DNA of 34,582 bases from a virus, in IMG/VR virus record IMGVR_UViG_3300036846_001600, positions 1 to 34,582 of that record, one strand, 5' to 3'. The notes beneath the pieces were generated by a model, which was not told where the DNA came from, did not search any database, and worked only from the letters and a program-made list of their open reading frames with translations. Position 1 is the first letter of the stretch. The number at the start of each line of letters is the position of its first letter. Below, piece by piece: positions 9,397-17,961 of the stretch. The position numbers were made by a program, and so were the translations under genes.

Positions 9397-9672
9397 TTAA
9401 ATTTCTTTTTTCCAGATATCAACGAGTTCTTTTAAACCTTTGCCGTTAGTATCGAATTTGAATGTTTCACGAAATTCTGCAAAGTCAGCTTTTGCACTCG
9501 GTATATTGTCTTGAAACAATGCCAAGTACAATCCATATTGAACAAATTCCATAACGTCAGTGACATCACCACTTTCAGTTTTTGTTGCTGTTTCCATTGC
9601 TTTTTGTTGCTGGAAAAGGTCTTTCCCTGTGATCATTTTAAATTTACGTGCTGTGCTTAATTGTTTAGCCAT
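9397..9672 (-). CDS. Tail assembly chaperone (gpG-like)
   Basis: A 91-residue, mostly helical protein between the major tail protein and the second chaperone gene, exactly where lambda gpG-type chaperones lie. It would keep the tape measure soluble during tail assembly. It begins MAKQLSTARKFKMITGKDLF and ends DIWKKEI. A run of six A lies seven codons from its end, but shifting there in either direction reaches a stop before the next gene. Spacing of 33 bases to the major tail protein supports a shared transcript. Function inferred from order and size. Confidence 0.75.
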   Translation of the reverse strand: MAKQLSTARKFKMITGKDLFQQQKAMETATKTESGDVTDVMEFVQYGLYLALFQDNIPSAKADFAEFRETFKFDTNGKGLKELVDIWKKEI

Positions 9673-9705
9673 TTTGTATATATTCCTTTACTTATTTAAT
9701 GCCTT

Positions 9706-10719
9706 TTAGGCTTTTGTTAATTGCACTGCTGGTTCAGACCAAGCAGAACCTGTGATACTTGAGTTGCCATTAAGGTATTCTGCTTTTGCGATATCGTCAG
9801 ACCCTTGTCCTACACGGTCAAATGCTTGAACATGTAAGTTGATAGTGTCGCCAGTCGTAAGAGTTGGAACATCCGCCGCTTTCAAAGTCCAAGAAGTTGT
9901 TTCTGAATAACCCATGTATTTTAAGTCAGATTCAATTGTTTTGTTTGCATCTCCGTAATGAGTTACGTAAGCTTTGTCTACCTCTGGTTTCCCAGTCCAA
10001 GTGAGAGTGATATCTCCATTTGTTTCAAATTTACCTGTAACTGCCGTAGGAGCGTCTGGAACTACAATCCCACCGGCAAGAACAGTATCTGGCATCATGA
10101 TAAACAATCCACCTTCCATCTTATTAGCGAAATCTTTAGCTTGGTCTCCCCAAATTTCATATTCAATAGAAGGTACTTTTTTACCGTTATTCAGATAAAT
10201 ATCTGAATCTGTTGCTTGTACTGCCAAAGTCCATTGAATAGGATCTACACCATCTACTGAATCTGTTTCAGATTCTTTTGTCGCTTCTGCTGTAGGTGTT
10301 AAATTTGGATAAACGACTACACGCCATCCATCCTCAAATGCACCTGTCAATGTACGTCTACGACCTTTGATTAGATATTGAACACATTTAGTTTTCCAGT
10401 TACCAGTAGGAGACCAACCCAAACCATTTGCAGTTCGTTCTTGTCCAAGCATATCTTCTTTCAATGTTTGGTCAGTTTGAATAAATACCATTTCACCTTG
10501 GAGCAAGGTAGCACCTTTTTTAACTCCGTGGTCTGGGACATCATCAGCTGGAAAGTTAGCAGTCTCTGCCTGGTCTTCCATTGCTCCAACAGATACTAAA
10601 CCAGTTACAATTTTATGATTTGATTCTTCAATTTTACCGTCAGTACCTATGGCAAGGTCAGCCACAATAAGTGCTTCATTCCCCCAGAAAATCTCACGTT
10701 GTGCGTAATTTAATTTCAT
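9706..10719 (-). CDS. Major tail protein with C-terminal Ig/FnIII-like domain
   Basis: A 337-residue tail-tube protein. Residues ~1-215 form the tube domain (for example GDQAKDFANKMEGGLF at its end). Residues ~219-337 are an Ig/FnIII-like domain starting VVPDAPTAVTGKF, with DITLTWTGKPEVDKAYVTHY, GDTINLHVQAFD and GSAWSEPAVQLTK. The same domain is encoded in the +1 frame after the major capsid gene. Here it is fused in frame, so every subunit should carry it on the tail surface, where such domains are thought to bind carbohydrate weakly. It lies after four connector genes and before the chaperone genes. The major-tail call is strong from order, size and domain. Confidence 0.88.
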   Translation of the reverse strand: MKLNYAQREIFWGNEALIVADLAIGTDGKIEESNHKIVTGLVSVGAMEDQAETANFPADDVPDHGVKKGATLLQGEMVFIQTDQTLKEDMLGQERTANGLGWSPTGNWKTKCVQYLIKGRRRTLTGAFEDGWRVVVYPNLTPTAEATKESETDSVDGVDPIQWTLAVQATDSDIYLNNGKKVPSIEYEIWGDQAKDFANKMEGGLFIMMPDTVLAGGIVVPDAPTAVTGKFETNGDITLTWTGKPEVDKAYVTHYGDANKTIESDLKYMGYSETTSWTLKAADVPTLTTGDTINLHVQAFDRVGQGSDDIAKAEYLNGNSSITGSAWSEPAVQLTKA

Positions 10720-10731
10720 TTTGTTTTTCCT

Positions 10732-11100
10732 TTACAGTTTTAAGCTTTCGGCATATTTAGTGCCTTTTTTTAGTGTGCTTTTTACTTCAGACATCCCTTT
10801 TTTAGTTCTTAAGAAATACATCCCATGATAAGAACCATCTCCATAGCTTGCTCTAGTACCATCTGAAACTATTTTTCTATCACCATTAGCAGTAACTTTA
10901 ATGTTGTTTGCTAACTTACCAGTATTCTGGTGATTTGAATAAGTGTAGTTATGTCCATGACTTCGGATGATTCTTCTTCTACGTGATGCAGCTAATGCCC
11001 TAAGTTTGAACTCAGCTTCAAAAAAATCTGCCATTCTATCAGTCACTTGAGATCCAAATTCTTTTGCTACAGCATTAGAATCTATTAAGTCGTTTGCCAC
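10732..11100 (-). CDS. Head-tail joining / neck protein (HK97 gp10-like)
   Basis: A 122-residue protein starting with GTG at 11100 after a G-rich stretch (GTGGGGG), overlapping the previous gene by 16 bases. The basic segment LAASRRRRIIRSHGHNYTYS and the C-terminal KKGMSEVKSTLKKGTKYAE are characteristic of small HK97-gp10-type connector proteins. It is the fourth gene after the capsid and the last before the major tail protein, which fits a neck or tail-completion role. No catalytic motif is visible. Confidence 0.72.
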   Translation of the reverse strand: MANDLIDSNAVAKEFGSQVTDRMADFFEAEFKLRALAASRRRRIIRSHGHNYTYSNHQNTGKLANNIKVTANGDRKIVSDGTRASYGDGSYHGMYFLRTKKGMSEVKSTLKKGTKYAESLKL

Positions 11101-11429
11101 GGTTCGCCCCCACTTCCTACAGGAATATAAACTGTCGTTTGATAATTATACAGGTGGCTGTTTTCAGACCAATTCACCATATTTAAACCTGATTGTGAGC
11201 AATTGGCCAAGACATTCACTAGTGGACTATCAACATTTTCTACTGATAGAATCAAAGCATAATAATATCCAATAGCGAAACTATCATTATCTACCTTCAT
11301 AATCTTGCTGTCAGTGACTGAGATATAAAGCGTGTCAGCTACAATAGTGTCTTTAACTCCGAAAACAATATCTTTAAAAGGGAAAGTTTTTAAATGGTTA
11401 TAAAAATCAATATATGAATCAAATTCCAT
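11085..11429 (-). CDS. Head-tail connector / tail terminator-like protein
   Basis: A 114-residue protein in the third position after the capsid gene. It has an N-terminal helix (EFDSYIDFYNHLKTFPF) followed by several beta strands, typical of the small tail-terminator or gp9/gp10-type connector fold. It overlaps both neighbours (11 bases with the upstream gene, 16 with the next), as expected in a tightly coupled connector cluster. I assign it from order and size rather than from a specific motif, so whether it is the terminator or another neck protein is open. Confidence 0.68.
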   Translation of the reverse strand: MEFDSYIDFYNHLKTFPFKDIVFGVKDTIVADTLYISVTDSKIMKVDNDSFAIGYYYALILSVENVDSPLVNVLANCSQSGLNMVNWSENSHLYNYQTTVYIPVGSGGEPWQTT

Positions 11430-11736
11430 TGCTTACTACTCCTTCTAAAGTCATTTCATTATTTTTGGGATTTCTAGTCCATGTAGTAACCTTAAATTTT
11501 TCGTTGTTCTCATCTAAGAAATACTCAAAATCTAACGAGTTTTCATATTCACCTATACTATCCAAAATATAACGGTTTTGTTTTCCTAGTCCTTGCATCG
11601 AAAATTCATCGAGCCTTGACTGATATATACGTTCTTTTTTAGCTGGTAATAAATAAGGTGTTTCGATAGTAGATTCAGCACCGTTTGGCTTTTTTATAGT
11701 TTCCTTAACCAATAGTGTTACTTGCGTTAGAATCAT
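11419..11736 (-). CDS. Head closure / stopper protein (head-tail adaptor family)
   Basis: The reading frame opens with GTG-ATG. The ATG at 11736 has the better spacing to GGAGG (6 bases) and overlaps the upstream stop by one base, giving 105 residues. It resembles SPP1 gp16/HK97-type head closure proteins: a strand-rich fold with conserved-looking pieces EYFLDENNEKFKVTTWTRNP. It is second after the capsid, the usual stopper position, and would seal the connector after packaging. Confidence 0.72.
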   Translation of the reverse strand: MILTQVTLLVKETIKKPNGAESTIETPYLLPAKKERIYQSRLDEFSMQGLGKQNRYILDSIGEYENSLDFEYFLDENNEKFKVTTWTRNPKNNEMTLEGVVSNGI

Positions 11737-11999
11737 CACACACCTCCGTAAAACATTGACTCTATAAGACTTTCAAGCCTTAGCTCTTCTGCCTTTCGCC
11801 ATTGTTCAGAGGGTTCAGAAATGTTATATAAACGACAGTAACCAGCCACATAGGATTGAACCAATGGGCTAGTTTCGTCATTTTTAATACTATTCTTTGT
11901 AAGATGCGCTAGAGCTGTCAACCGTAGCAACTCTAACTTTTCATCATACACAGTAACAGCTAAAGGAATACCACAATAATTTTTAATATAATCTATCAT
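11736..11999 (-). CDS. Head-tail adaptor (gp6-like connector)
   Basis: An 87-residue helical protein directly after the capsid and its frameshift extension. Its pattern, short helices with YVAGYCRLYN in the middle and a C-terminal helix EELRLESLIESMF, fits the gp6/gp15-like adaptor family that forms the ring under the portal. It begins 12 bases after the stop of the capsid extension and ends within the start of the stopper gene. Confident for a connector, moderately for the specific family. Confidence 0.74.
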   Translation of the reverse strand: MIDYIKNYCGIPLAVTVYDEKLELLRLTALAHLTKNSIKNDETSPLVQSYVAGYCRLYNISEPSEQWRKAEELRLESLIESMFYGGV

Positions 12000-12011
12000 G
12001 GCCTACCCTTT

Positions 12012-12362
12012 CTATTTTGTCATCGTCATTTCAACCACATCTGACCAAGCAGAGCCTAAATGATTTACATTCAAATCTTGCGCTTTTTCTGTTTCAGTGT
12101 TACCTGTTCCAGTTACATGGAAAGCTTGCACCCAGAAGTAAAGTTTATCTCCAGGATTATGTGTTTGAAGTTTCGATGGAGTGAATCTATAATTAGGTGT
12201 TTCGCTATAGAACATGTAAATAGCGTTTTTTGGATCCGAATCATTAGCAGGAGAGCAATGAATAACATATGCTTTGTCTTTATCATCTCCCGTCCAAGCT
12301 AAATCTACTGCTCCAGTACTATCTTCAGTGCCTGTAACCCCTGTAGGCTTCAGGGGAGCATT
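12012..12362 (-). CDS. Ig/FnIII-like C-terminal extension of the major capsid protein, reached by +1 frameshift
   Basis: Codons from AAT (12362-12360) to the stop at 12012 encode 116 residues starting NAPLKPTGVTG and ending SAWSDVVEMTMTK, with no stop. The frame has no plausible start of its own: the first ATG (12215) is in the middle of the domain and there is no ribosome site. The domain is clearly homologous to the C-terminus of the major tail protein (shared pieces include PxAP, AWTG/TWTG, KAYV, YSET, VQAF and GSAWS). If the ribosome skips the T of the capsid stop, a 506-residue capsid variant is made. The pattern is as described for Listeria phage PSA. Production in vivo is inferred. Confidence 0.8.
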   Translation of the reverse strand, partial: NAPLKPTGVTGTEDSTGAVDLAWTGDDKDKAYVIHCSPANDSDPKNAIYMFYSETPNYRFTPSKLQTHNPGDKLYFWVQAFHVTGTGNTETEKAQDLNVNHLGSAWSDVVEMTMTK

Positions 12363-12366
12363 AGGG
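12330..12366 (-). promoter_or_regulatory. Programmed +1 frameshift signal: CCC-TAA shifty stop plus H-type pseudoknot
   Basis: On the minus strand the capsid gene ends GCA CCC TAA. Slippage of the Pro-tRNA from CCC to CCT puts the ribosome in the extension frame. Six bases after CCCT begins stem 1, CCCCTG (12356-12351) pairing with CAGGGG (12343-12338). The 7-base loop contains GCCT (12348-12345), which can pair with AGGC (12333-12330), giving an H-type pseudoknot with loops of 2, 1 and 4 bases. Slow termination at TAA, a Pro slip codon and a well-spaced pseudoknot are all established stimulators. Confidence 0.75.
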
Positions 12367-13533
12367 TGCAGGTAATGTAATTACAGCACCAGCATTAAGT
12401 TTTTCAGTATGCCCAGCTGAAAGAGATTCAACCAAAATGATGTTTTCATTATTTTTCCATTCAAATGCGTCAACTTTTGTCAAGTCTTGCATATCGACGT
12501 GATATGCGTCTTGTACAAGGACAGTTGGTTTGATAGATTTCTTGCCAGTATAAACGATAAGTTCATCTACACCGACCTCGCTAGCGATTTCAGCGTCATC
12601 ATTTTTGATACGAACATGAGCATTAGCTGGCAAAGCACGTAATTCATTAAGCAACGCACGGCGTTGTTCAACGGTAACAATGAGGTAACGTGTTCCAGCA
12701 GTACGGCGTACAAAGTCCACAGCATCTTCTACAGCATCAGAGAAAGCAGGATCTCCAGCAGTTGCTGTAATTTTTTTGATTTTTTTTGCATCAGGTTCGA
12801 GAGCAACAGAGATGAAACCATTTGTTCCTGTAGCAGTTCCTTCAAGCAAAGCAAGGTCAACAACTTTATTTACAATGGCTTGTGTCAATTCAGCAACTAC
12901 AAGAGCATAAAGTTCGTTATAATCAACGTTCAAACGTTTAATGTATTCAGAAATCGCTTGAAGTTTGTACACGATTTGAGGTTTAAACGCTGACGTGTCA
13001 AGAGTAGCTGCTTGCATAGTTTTGTCAGCACCAATTGTATGCACTTGTGCTTCATCGTCAGAACTAAAAAGCGAGCTGACAATCATTGCCCCAATGTTAG
13101 TTACACGGAAAACTTTGAATACTGGGTTAGTATCAGTTAAAGAAGTCTGGATTGATTCAACAAGTTTGCGCGGCAACTGAAGAGTGCTGTCAGTAATTGT
13201 AATATCATTTTCAGCAAGCTTTGCATTCCATGCGTTCATAACATCTTTTTTACCGTTGTTTTGCAATACGTCAAAGAATGCTGATACAGAGTTGTTTGTT
13301 TCTAAAAAGTTCAATTGTTTAGTTCCTTTCGCTTTTGCTAGTTCGAAGTCTTTAAGAGAGTTTTCAATTTTGATGATTTCGATTGCGTTTTCTGAAATTT
13401 CTTTGTCTAGTTTATTGAATTCTTCCAAACCGTTTTCGACTGGTGTTTCAGCAATTTTAGCTTTCAATCCGTTGTTGATTTCAACAAGTTCAGCCAATCG
13501 ATTTTGGGCGTCAATTTTGTCTTTTTTATTCAT
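12361..13533 (-). CDS. Major capsid protein (HK97 fold)
   Basis: A 390-residue protein from the ATG at 13533. The open frame reaches 13575, but that codon is TTG and lies inside the protease gene, while 13533 overlaps the protease stop (TATGAATAA). Residues ~1-95 are a charged coiled coil (the delta/scaffold domain, removed by the protease in this family). The rest has the HK97 pattern with conserved-looking pieces such as AISEYIKRLNVDYNELY, DAVDFVRRTAGTRYLIV and an Ala/Gly-rich end. The gene ends in CCC-TAA, which appears to be a frameshift site giving a minor longer form. It follows portal and protease, as in HK97-like head clusters. Confidence 0.92.
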   Translation of the reverse strand: MNKKDKIDAQNRLAELVEINNGLKAKIAETPVENGLEEFNKLDKEISENAIEIIKIENSLKDFELAKAKGTKQLNFLETNNSVSAFFDVLQNNGKKDVMNAWNAKLAENDITITDSTLQLPRKLVESIQTSLTDTNPVFKVFRVTNIGAMIVSSLFSSDDEAQVHTIGADKTMQAATLDTSAFKPQIVYKLQAISEYIKRLNVDYNELYALVVAELTQAIVNKVVDLALLEGTATGTNGFISVALEPDAKKIKKITATAGDPAFSDAVEDAVDFVRRTAGTRYLIVTVEQRRALLNELRALPANAHVRIKNDDAEIASEVGVDELIVYTGKKSIKPTVLVQDAYHVDMQDLTKVDAFEWKNNENIILVESLSAGHTEKLNAGAVITLPAP

Positions 13534-14095
13534 ATTTCTTTTTAATCTCCTCAATTTCTTTATATTGATTTTCAATTGCTGTTTTTTTGTCTTGCTCAGC
13601 TTTTTGCTTTGCTAGAAAAGCGTGACGTTCTTTCAACAATTCATCACTCATAGAGTTTTCGATAAATTTTGCGTTTGGGTCAGCTGGTACTGAAACGATT
13701 GATACCTCGTTGAATACCGCATTATTAACTACGATAGAGCCATCTGCATTAAAATCATAGTCCGTCAAGTAGTATGCAATTGATACGCTACTAAATGCTC
13801 CATTTTCGACAGCTTGTTTAATATTTTCGTTTCCATCATAGATTTTAAAATCAGTAATGTACGTATTAGTTACTGGGTCATATTCTGTGTGACTATCTCC
13901 AATAACATCAACTGCACTTTTTCCATGGCTATATAGCAACGGGTAGCGTTCACGGTCAAATTTAATACTATTAGGCATTAAAATCATTCCGTTACGGTTA
14001 ACTACACCAACCTCAGAACCCACAGCTACAAAAGACGTTGTACCGTCATCTTGTGCCTTGACTTGAATGTCATAGGCGTTGTTAATTAGTTTCAT
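13526..14095 (-). CDS. Prohead protease (HK97 family)
   Basis: A 189-residue protein between portal and capsid. The family's catalytic histidine is in LLYSHGKS (H57) and the serine in AFSSVSIAYY (S105), and FNEVSIVSVPADP (129-141) matches the conserved segment after the active site. It should trim the capsid delta domain during maturation and then itself. The C-terminal ~40 residues are a charged helix (KERHAFLAKQKAEQDKK). Its ATG lies in the portal's 3' end (14-base overlap), and its stop overlaps the capsid ATG, so the three are coupled. Confidence 0.9.
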   Translation of the reverse strand: MKLINNAYDIQVKAQDDGTTSFVAVGSEVGVVNRNGMILMPNSIKFDRERYPLLYSHGKSAVDVIGDSHTEYDPVTNTYITDFKIYDGNENIKQAVENGAFSSVSIAYYLTDYDFNADGSIVVNNAVFNEVSIVSVPADPNAKFIENSMSDELLKERHAFLAKQKAEQDKKTAIENQYKEIEEIKKKYE

Positions 14096-15218
14096 TCTGT
14101 CCTTTCTCCGAACTGTTTTTATCGGTATTTATTAAATCAGCGAGGTTATTAATAGCAACAGCATTTTTATTAGTGAAATAGATATCTCCACCCTCAATAG
14201 GTTGTTCACCCATTTTGATTTTCATTTCATTAACCGTAAACAAAGGCGCTTGTGTGTTTTCGTGGTACAAGTCAATCAATTCTTTAAGGGTTGCGAACTT
14301 GAATAACTGATTATCAATAATAATGCGTTGATAGTATAAGTTTTGAGCCGTAACACGCCGTGTATTAGCTCCTAGAAGCTTATATGTTAATTCTTTTTCC
14401 AATTGAACTAACAAGGGTATGATAGTAGAATTGTAGAAATACATTTGTTCTTCTTGGCTCGCAGTCCCCAATAGAATGCTTTCGCTCATAAAGAATGCAC
14501 TTAGTAACTCTGACTTTATCAGTTCAATTTCTTCTTTGTTTAGTACGGAATAATCTTTTTTGAGTTCGATTATTTCGCCTTTAGAGTCAATCGGAGCAAT
14601 GCCGTTGAAAGTAGAACCACTTTGCATTGATTCAATTGTGGCCATTGCTTTTTCTTTAAATTCATCAACAAAATCAAAGTCTAATTGAGCATTTACTTTG
14701 TATAAAGCTCTAATTTTTCCTTGGTCCATTTTACTTGCAATTGATGATAAAGCATTGTCCAATAAACTAGTATCTTGGTTGGTAAAGAAAGGGCTGATTA
14801 AGTTTACTGTTTCGTCATAATCAATAATTTTGTCTGTTTCATCTAAGAAAGTTAAATCTAGAAGCACCCCATTAGGGTCAAAAAGTGGCATAAGGGTAAT
14901 ATGCTTTTGTGTCATCATCTTTTTAACCACTTTAGACCAAAATTCCATACTATTTTTTTGCCCTTTAGGCGACCAATTTAGCACTTCATCAATATCAGAA
15001 CCAGCCATACTAATTAAAGTGTCAGCACCTTTTTCATTCTTTTTGTATTTGACATGATTAAATGAAACTTTACTTATTTCACTTGCTATTTTATTTTGAA
15101 CGTTGATAGCGAAAGAACTTGTTAAGTTGTAAGTTGCATCCTCCCAACCTCTAGCACGTTGCGTATTTTTGTTGAGTTTACCTCGTGATAGTTGTAAAAT
15201 TCTACCAAACAAATTCAA
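14082..15218 (-). CDS. Portal protein (HK97-type)
   Basis: A 378-residue portal that would form the dodecameric DNA channel. It starts with TTG at 15218 behind a strong ribosome site (AGGAGG, 7 bases away); no ATG occurs for about 70 codons, so TTG is the real start. The portal pattern is visible: helix-rich N-terminus, the segment ELKKDYSVLNKEEIELIKSE about two-thirds through, and the C-terminal clip-like piece FTVNEMKIKMGEQPIEGGD, which is very typical of phage portals. It sits between HNH/terminase and protease. Confidence 0.92.
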   Translation of the reverse strand: MNLFGRILQLSRGKLNKNTQRARGWEDATYNLTSSFAINVQNKIASEISKVSFNHVKYKKNEKGADTLISMAGSDIDEVLNWSPKGQKNSMEFWSKVVKKMMTQKHITLMPLFDPNGVLLDLTFLDETDKIIDYDETVNLISPFFTNQDTSLLDNALSSIASKMDQGKIRALYKVNAQLDFDFVDEFKEKAMATIESMQSGSTFNGIAPIDSKGEIIELKKDYSVLNKEEIELIKSELLSAFFMSESILLGTASQEEQMYFYNSTIIPLLVQLEKELTYKLLGANTRRVTAQNLYYQRIIIDNQLFKFATLKELIDLYHENTQAPLFTVNEMKIKMGEQPIEGGDIYFTNKNAVAINNLADLINTDKNSSEKGQNETN

Positions 15219-15233
15219 TTCAGTTCCTCCTTT

Positions 15234-15518
15234 CTAGAAAAATAATTTGCCTTTTCCTTGCTTATCACGTCTTGTTTTTTTCTTGTGACATTTAAAACAT
15301 AAGAGCTGGCAATTCTCAGGATTCAAAGCTATATTGGGGTCATCTACGTTCTCCCATGTCAACTCGATGATATGGTCAACTTCATAGCGTTTTGCATTAT
15401 ATGAACCACATATTCTACAAGTCATTTCGTCACGGTTACGGACAAAATCACGTACGGCTATCCATTTTTTGTCATTGTAGAAGCCAGATTCTCTAATTGT
15501 TGGAGCATTATAATTCAT
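15234..15518 (-). CDS. HNH homing-type endonuclease (packaging-associated)
   Basis: A 94-residue HNH nuclease: [20 protein letters not shown] contains the first zinc CxxC and the catalytic DH, and [17 protein letters not shown] has the second CxxC and the final histidine. In HK97-like cos phages, an HNH protein of this size works with the terminase to nick or cut the cos site. Here it lies between the large terminase and the portal instead of before the small terminase, and it overlaps the terminase end by 11 bases. Confidence 0.9.
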   Translation of the reverse strand: MNYNAPTIRESGFYNDKKWIAVRDFVRNRDEMTCRICGSYNAKRYEVDHIIELTWENVDDPNIALNPENCQLLCFKCHKKKTRRDKQGKGKLFF

Positions 15519-17133
15519 TATCTTGTACCAATACTTGTAAACTCATTGTTGTTGCTAAAGTAGGGTCGATTTTGTCTTTTCGTAGTATCTTTTTATACAT
15601 CAAGTCTCCACTGTAACCGATTCTGACGGCCGTATTATTGAAAGCCCAGCGCAACAAAGGTTGTTTAAATATTAAAGTCTTATTCATCATTTTAGATTTC
15701 ATAAGTTCTATATAATCGTTCATTGCAAACCCTTGTCTAATCGGTGTTTGATTATCTCCATCCTTATCAAAGAAATAACGCTCAATCAATGTTTCAAGAT
15801 GTTCATATTTAGCGGGGTCATAACCAATCCTCTTAAATCTTGCACCAGTTTTCTTTTTAAACTCAACCATGTAAGTAATGAGGTCATTGCCTTTAATGAC
15901 TTCACCTTCTAAAAGTCTTAGCGAACCATCATCAATAAACTCAGTCCAGATATCTTTTTGGTCTTGATCCAACTCTTCATATTTCATCCTTAAGGCAAAG
16001 CTTTGATTATAGGTGTATGTTTTACCATCGACATTACAAGTGAATGCTATAGAAGTTAAATCTCCTACAAGTGACAGGTCAATGCCAACATAAGTGTAAG
16101 CTCTGTTAAATACGGATAAGTCAAAGTCCTGTAATTCGGTGTCTTTTGCGGTGAAGTAATAGGCGGTATCTTGCATCGATAAGCCCATTGAGAAGGCCAA
16201 GAACTTTATCTGCAGCGCTGGGTCTCCTTTTGCAAGCTCATACTCCATCTCGACAGCTTCCATACTTGGTACATTTCCAATTAGTGGCAAAGCCATAGAC
16301 CAATTTTTCTTATTCTTGACTTGCTCAACATTTTCAAGCCGATATAGAACATCAAATGAGCGGTCATTGTTAAACTCTGCTTCACTTGTAAATCGTTCCA
16401 ACATCTTGTCAAATAATCCACCACGTTTTGTGCCACCAGAAGTAATATAAATGCTTTGCCAGTTGGCTTGTTTCATCCGAGAACCTTTATTAACTGACTC
16501 GGTTATGTCTTCACCATAGGTATGGACTTCATCAAAGACATTAAGTGAAGATTTACCACCTTGAGCACGTAAAGTGTCATTTGTCTGTTTTTTAAACGTT
16601 GTTCCATACGGTTCAAACTTCAATCCTTGCTTAGTGCTTCTAAAAAGATTTGATTCTGCATAAGTCTTAATTAATGGACTGGCTTGTGTTTGATTTCGAA
16701 CTTGTTCAAATACATGTCGAGCTTGTTCATTATCATAAGCAATCACTAAAGCTTCACCACCGTGAGCACGACTCATAATCATCCAATGAAGGACTCTAGG
16801 GCTAACAAAAGTACTTTTCCCAGTTCCACGGCCCATCTCTCCAAAAAATTCATTTGTCAATTGGACTTGTTTTCCCTTAGCGTCAATCATGTCATAGCCA
16901 AGCATCAACTCAACCCACCATTTTTGAGTAGGTAGCAGTTTCAACGGTTCTAATGAGCCATTAGTTAGTAAAAAATTATCTTCCACCCAGTCAATGTATT
17001 GTTGTACTCGGTCAAAACGATAGATATATTTACTGTGGATACGAATCTGTTTTTTAATCGTTCGTCGGATATCTTTATTGATTAGTTTTCCTGTTTCTTT
17101 ATTCCAATCAAGCATTTTGTTTAAGTAATACAT
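15508..17133 (-). CDS. terL: Terminase large subunit
   Basis: A 541-residue packaging motor. The ATPase half has Walker [11 protein letters not shown] (about 99-108) and Walker B LNVFDE (197-202), with [10 protein letters not shown] (~230-239) as coupling motif. The nuclease half has the first acidic residue in [11 protein letters not shown] (D352) and a later one in [10 protein letters not shown] (D439). The layout matches HK97-like, cos-cleaving terminases. It follows the small subunit by 8 bases, and the HNH gene overlaps its end. Confidence 0.95.
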   Translation of the reverse strand: MYYLNKMLDWNKETGKLINKDIRRTIKKQIRIHSKYIYRFDRVQQYIDWVEDNFLLTNGSLEPLKLLPTQKWWVELMLGYDMIDAKGKQVQLTNEFFGEMGRGTGKSTFVSPRVLHWMIMSRAHGGEALVIAYDNEQARHVFEQVRNQTQASPLIKTYAESNLFRSTKQGLKFEPYGTTFKKQTNDTLRAQGGKSSLNVFDEVHTYGEDITESVNKGSRMKQANWQSIYITSGGTKRGGLFDKMLERFTSEAEFNNDRSFDVLYRLENVEQVKNKKNWSMALPLIGNVPSMEAVEMEYELAKGDPALQIKFLAFSMGLSMQDTAYYFTAKDTELQDFDLSVFNRAYTYVGIDLSLVGDLTSIAFTCNVDGKTYTYNQSFALRMKYEELDQDQKDIWTEFIDDGSLRLLEGEVIKGNDLITYMVEFKKKTGARFKRIGYDPAKYEHLETLIERYFFDKDGDNQTPIRQGFAMNDYIELMKSKMMNKTLIFKQPLLRWAFNNTAVRIGYSGDLMYKKILRKDKIDPTLATTMSLQVLVQDNEL

Positions 17134-17141
17134 TAGATCTC

Positions 17142-17678
17142 CTAAAAGTCGGTAGGGGCTTTGATACCACTCGGCGTTTCATACTTGTCTAAGTCATAGC
17201 GCCTTGTTTCTTCAATAGCTTTCCGTAACTCTCCAGCTCCAATCTCAACCTCTTTAACTTTCGCAAAGTTAACTGGGTCGTATAAAGTAGGTTTCCCAGC
17301 TTTTGCCACAAAGATACTTGCATTAGTATCAATGTCGTACTCTTTGGTTTTGACTTTGTATCCCTTAATTGTTTTACCGTCAGCTTCATAAATCGTTTCA
17401 GTTTCTGTCAGTGTCCGTCTGTTCATTTTTGCTTGCAATGCACTTTCAGCAAGAGATAACATATTTGACCGAGCAATAGTCCGAGCTTCGTCATAAGCTT
17501 CTGCATTAGCATCACGCCACTTATTAAAAGTGAAAGCACTTGAATGCATTGCTTTATATATTTCATGGTCAGAAACACCATCAGCTACTTTTTCAAGTAT
17601 TTGCTGTGTAATTTTCGGCTTCATCATGTCATCAAACGCACTAGGACGCCCACGACTCTTTATTGGATACTTGGTCAA
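17142..17678 (-). CDS. terS: Terminase small subunit
   Basis: A 178-residue protein starting with TTG at 17678, with AAGGAGG 6 bases upstream; no earlier ATG fits. The N-terminal part (about 25-75) is a helix-turn-helix-like DNA-binding domain (TQQILEKVADGVSDHEIYKA then FTFNKWRDANAEAYDEAR), as in phage small terminases that recognise cos/pac. The C-terminal ~70 residues probably contact the large subunit. It is the first late gene after the 600-bp non-coding region that probably holds cos and the late promoter. Confidence 0.88.
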   Translation of the reverse strand: MTKYPIKSRGRPSAFDDMMKPKITQQILEKVADGVSDHEIYKAMHSSAFTFNKWRDANAEAYDEARTIARSNMLSLAESALQAKMNRRTLTETETIYEADGKTIKGYKVKTKEYDIDTNASIFVAKAGKPTLYDPVNFAKVKEVEIGAGELRKAIEETRRYDLDKYETPSGIKAPTDF

Positions 17679-17904
17679 GTTTTACCTCCTTTCACAACCT
17701 TTACATTTTAAATATTGCTAGAAAGCTCTCGTTTACCTTCTAAGAACGTAAAATTATATGTATATAACTTTTATCGTTTTTAGTTATTTTTCCTGCGGGA
17801 ATAGAAAATATCAGTTCCTGTGAGATTCTGATAGACTAAATGAGATATATTATGATAAATAAAGTTAAAATAATTTCCAGCAGAATTTTGAGAGGTTTTT
17901 AAAG

Positions 17905-17925
17905 AGGATTCCTTTGTGCAGAAAA
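17905..17925. other. Candidate cos site (cohesive-end region)
   Basis: Packaging by a cos-type terminase plus HNH nuclease predicts a cos site in the gene-free region upstream of the small terminase. The minus strand here reads TGCACAAAGGAATCC. The core CACAAAGG resembles what I recall for cohesive ends of lactococcal P335 phages such as r1t, but I cannot check this. No exact cut position is claimed; the region is simply the best candidate. Confidence 0.35.
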
Positions 17926-17961
17926 TTTCCTTTAAAATTTCAAAAGACCGGGGGCTATCTC

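Noticed and set aside
9370-9420. Frameshift joining the gpG-like gene and the next chaperone gene at AAAAAAG
   Set aside because: Reading -1 from the A-run reaches TAA after 7 codons and +1 reaches TGA after 3 codons. An in-frame TAG also lies directly before the second gene's ATG. No slip can fuse the two.
12012-12215. A separate 67-residue gene starting at ATG 12215
   Set aside because: No ribosome site, and the ATG falls in the middle of an Ig-like domain whose first half is encoded upstream in the same frame up to the capsid stop.
13533-13575. Capsid start at 13575
   Set aside because: That codon is TTG, lies within the protease gene and has no ribosome site; ATG at 13533 overlaps the protease stop as expected for coupling.
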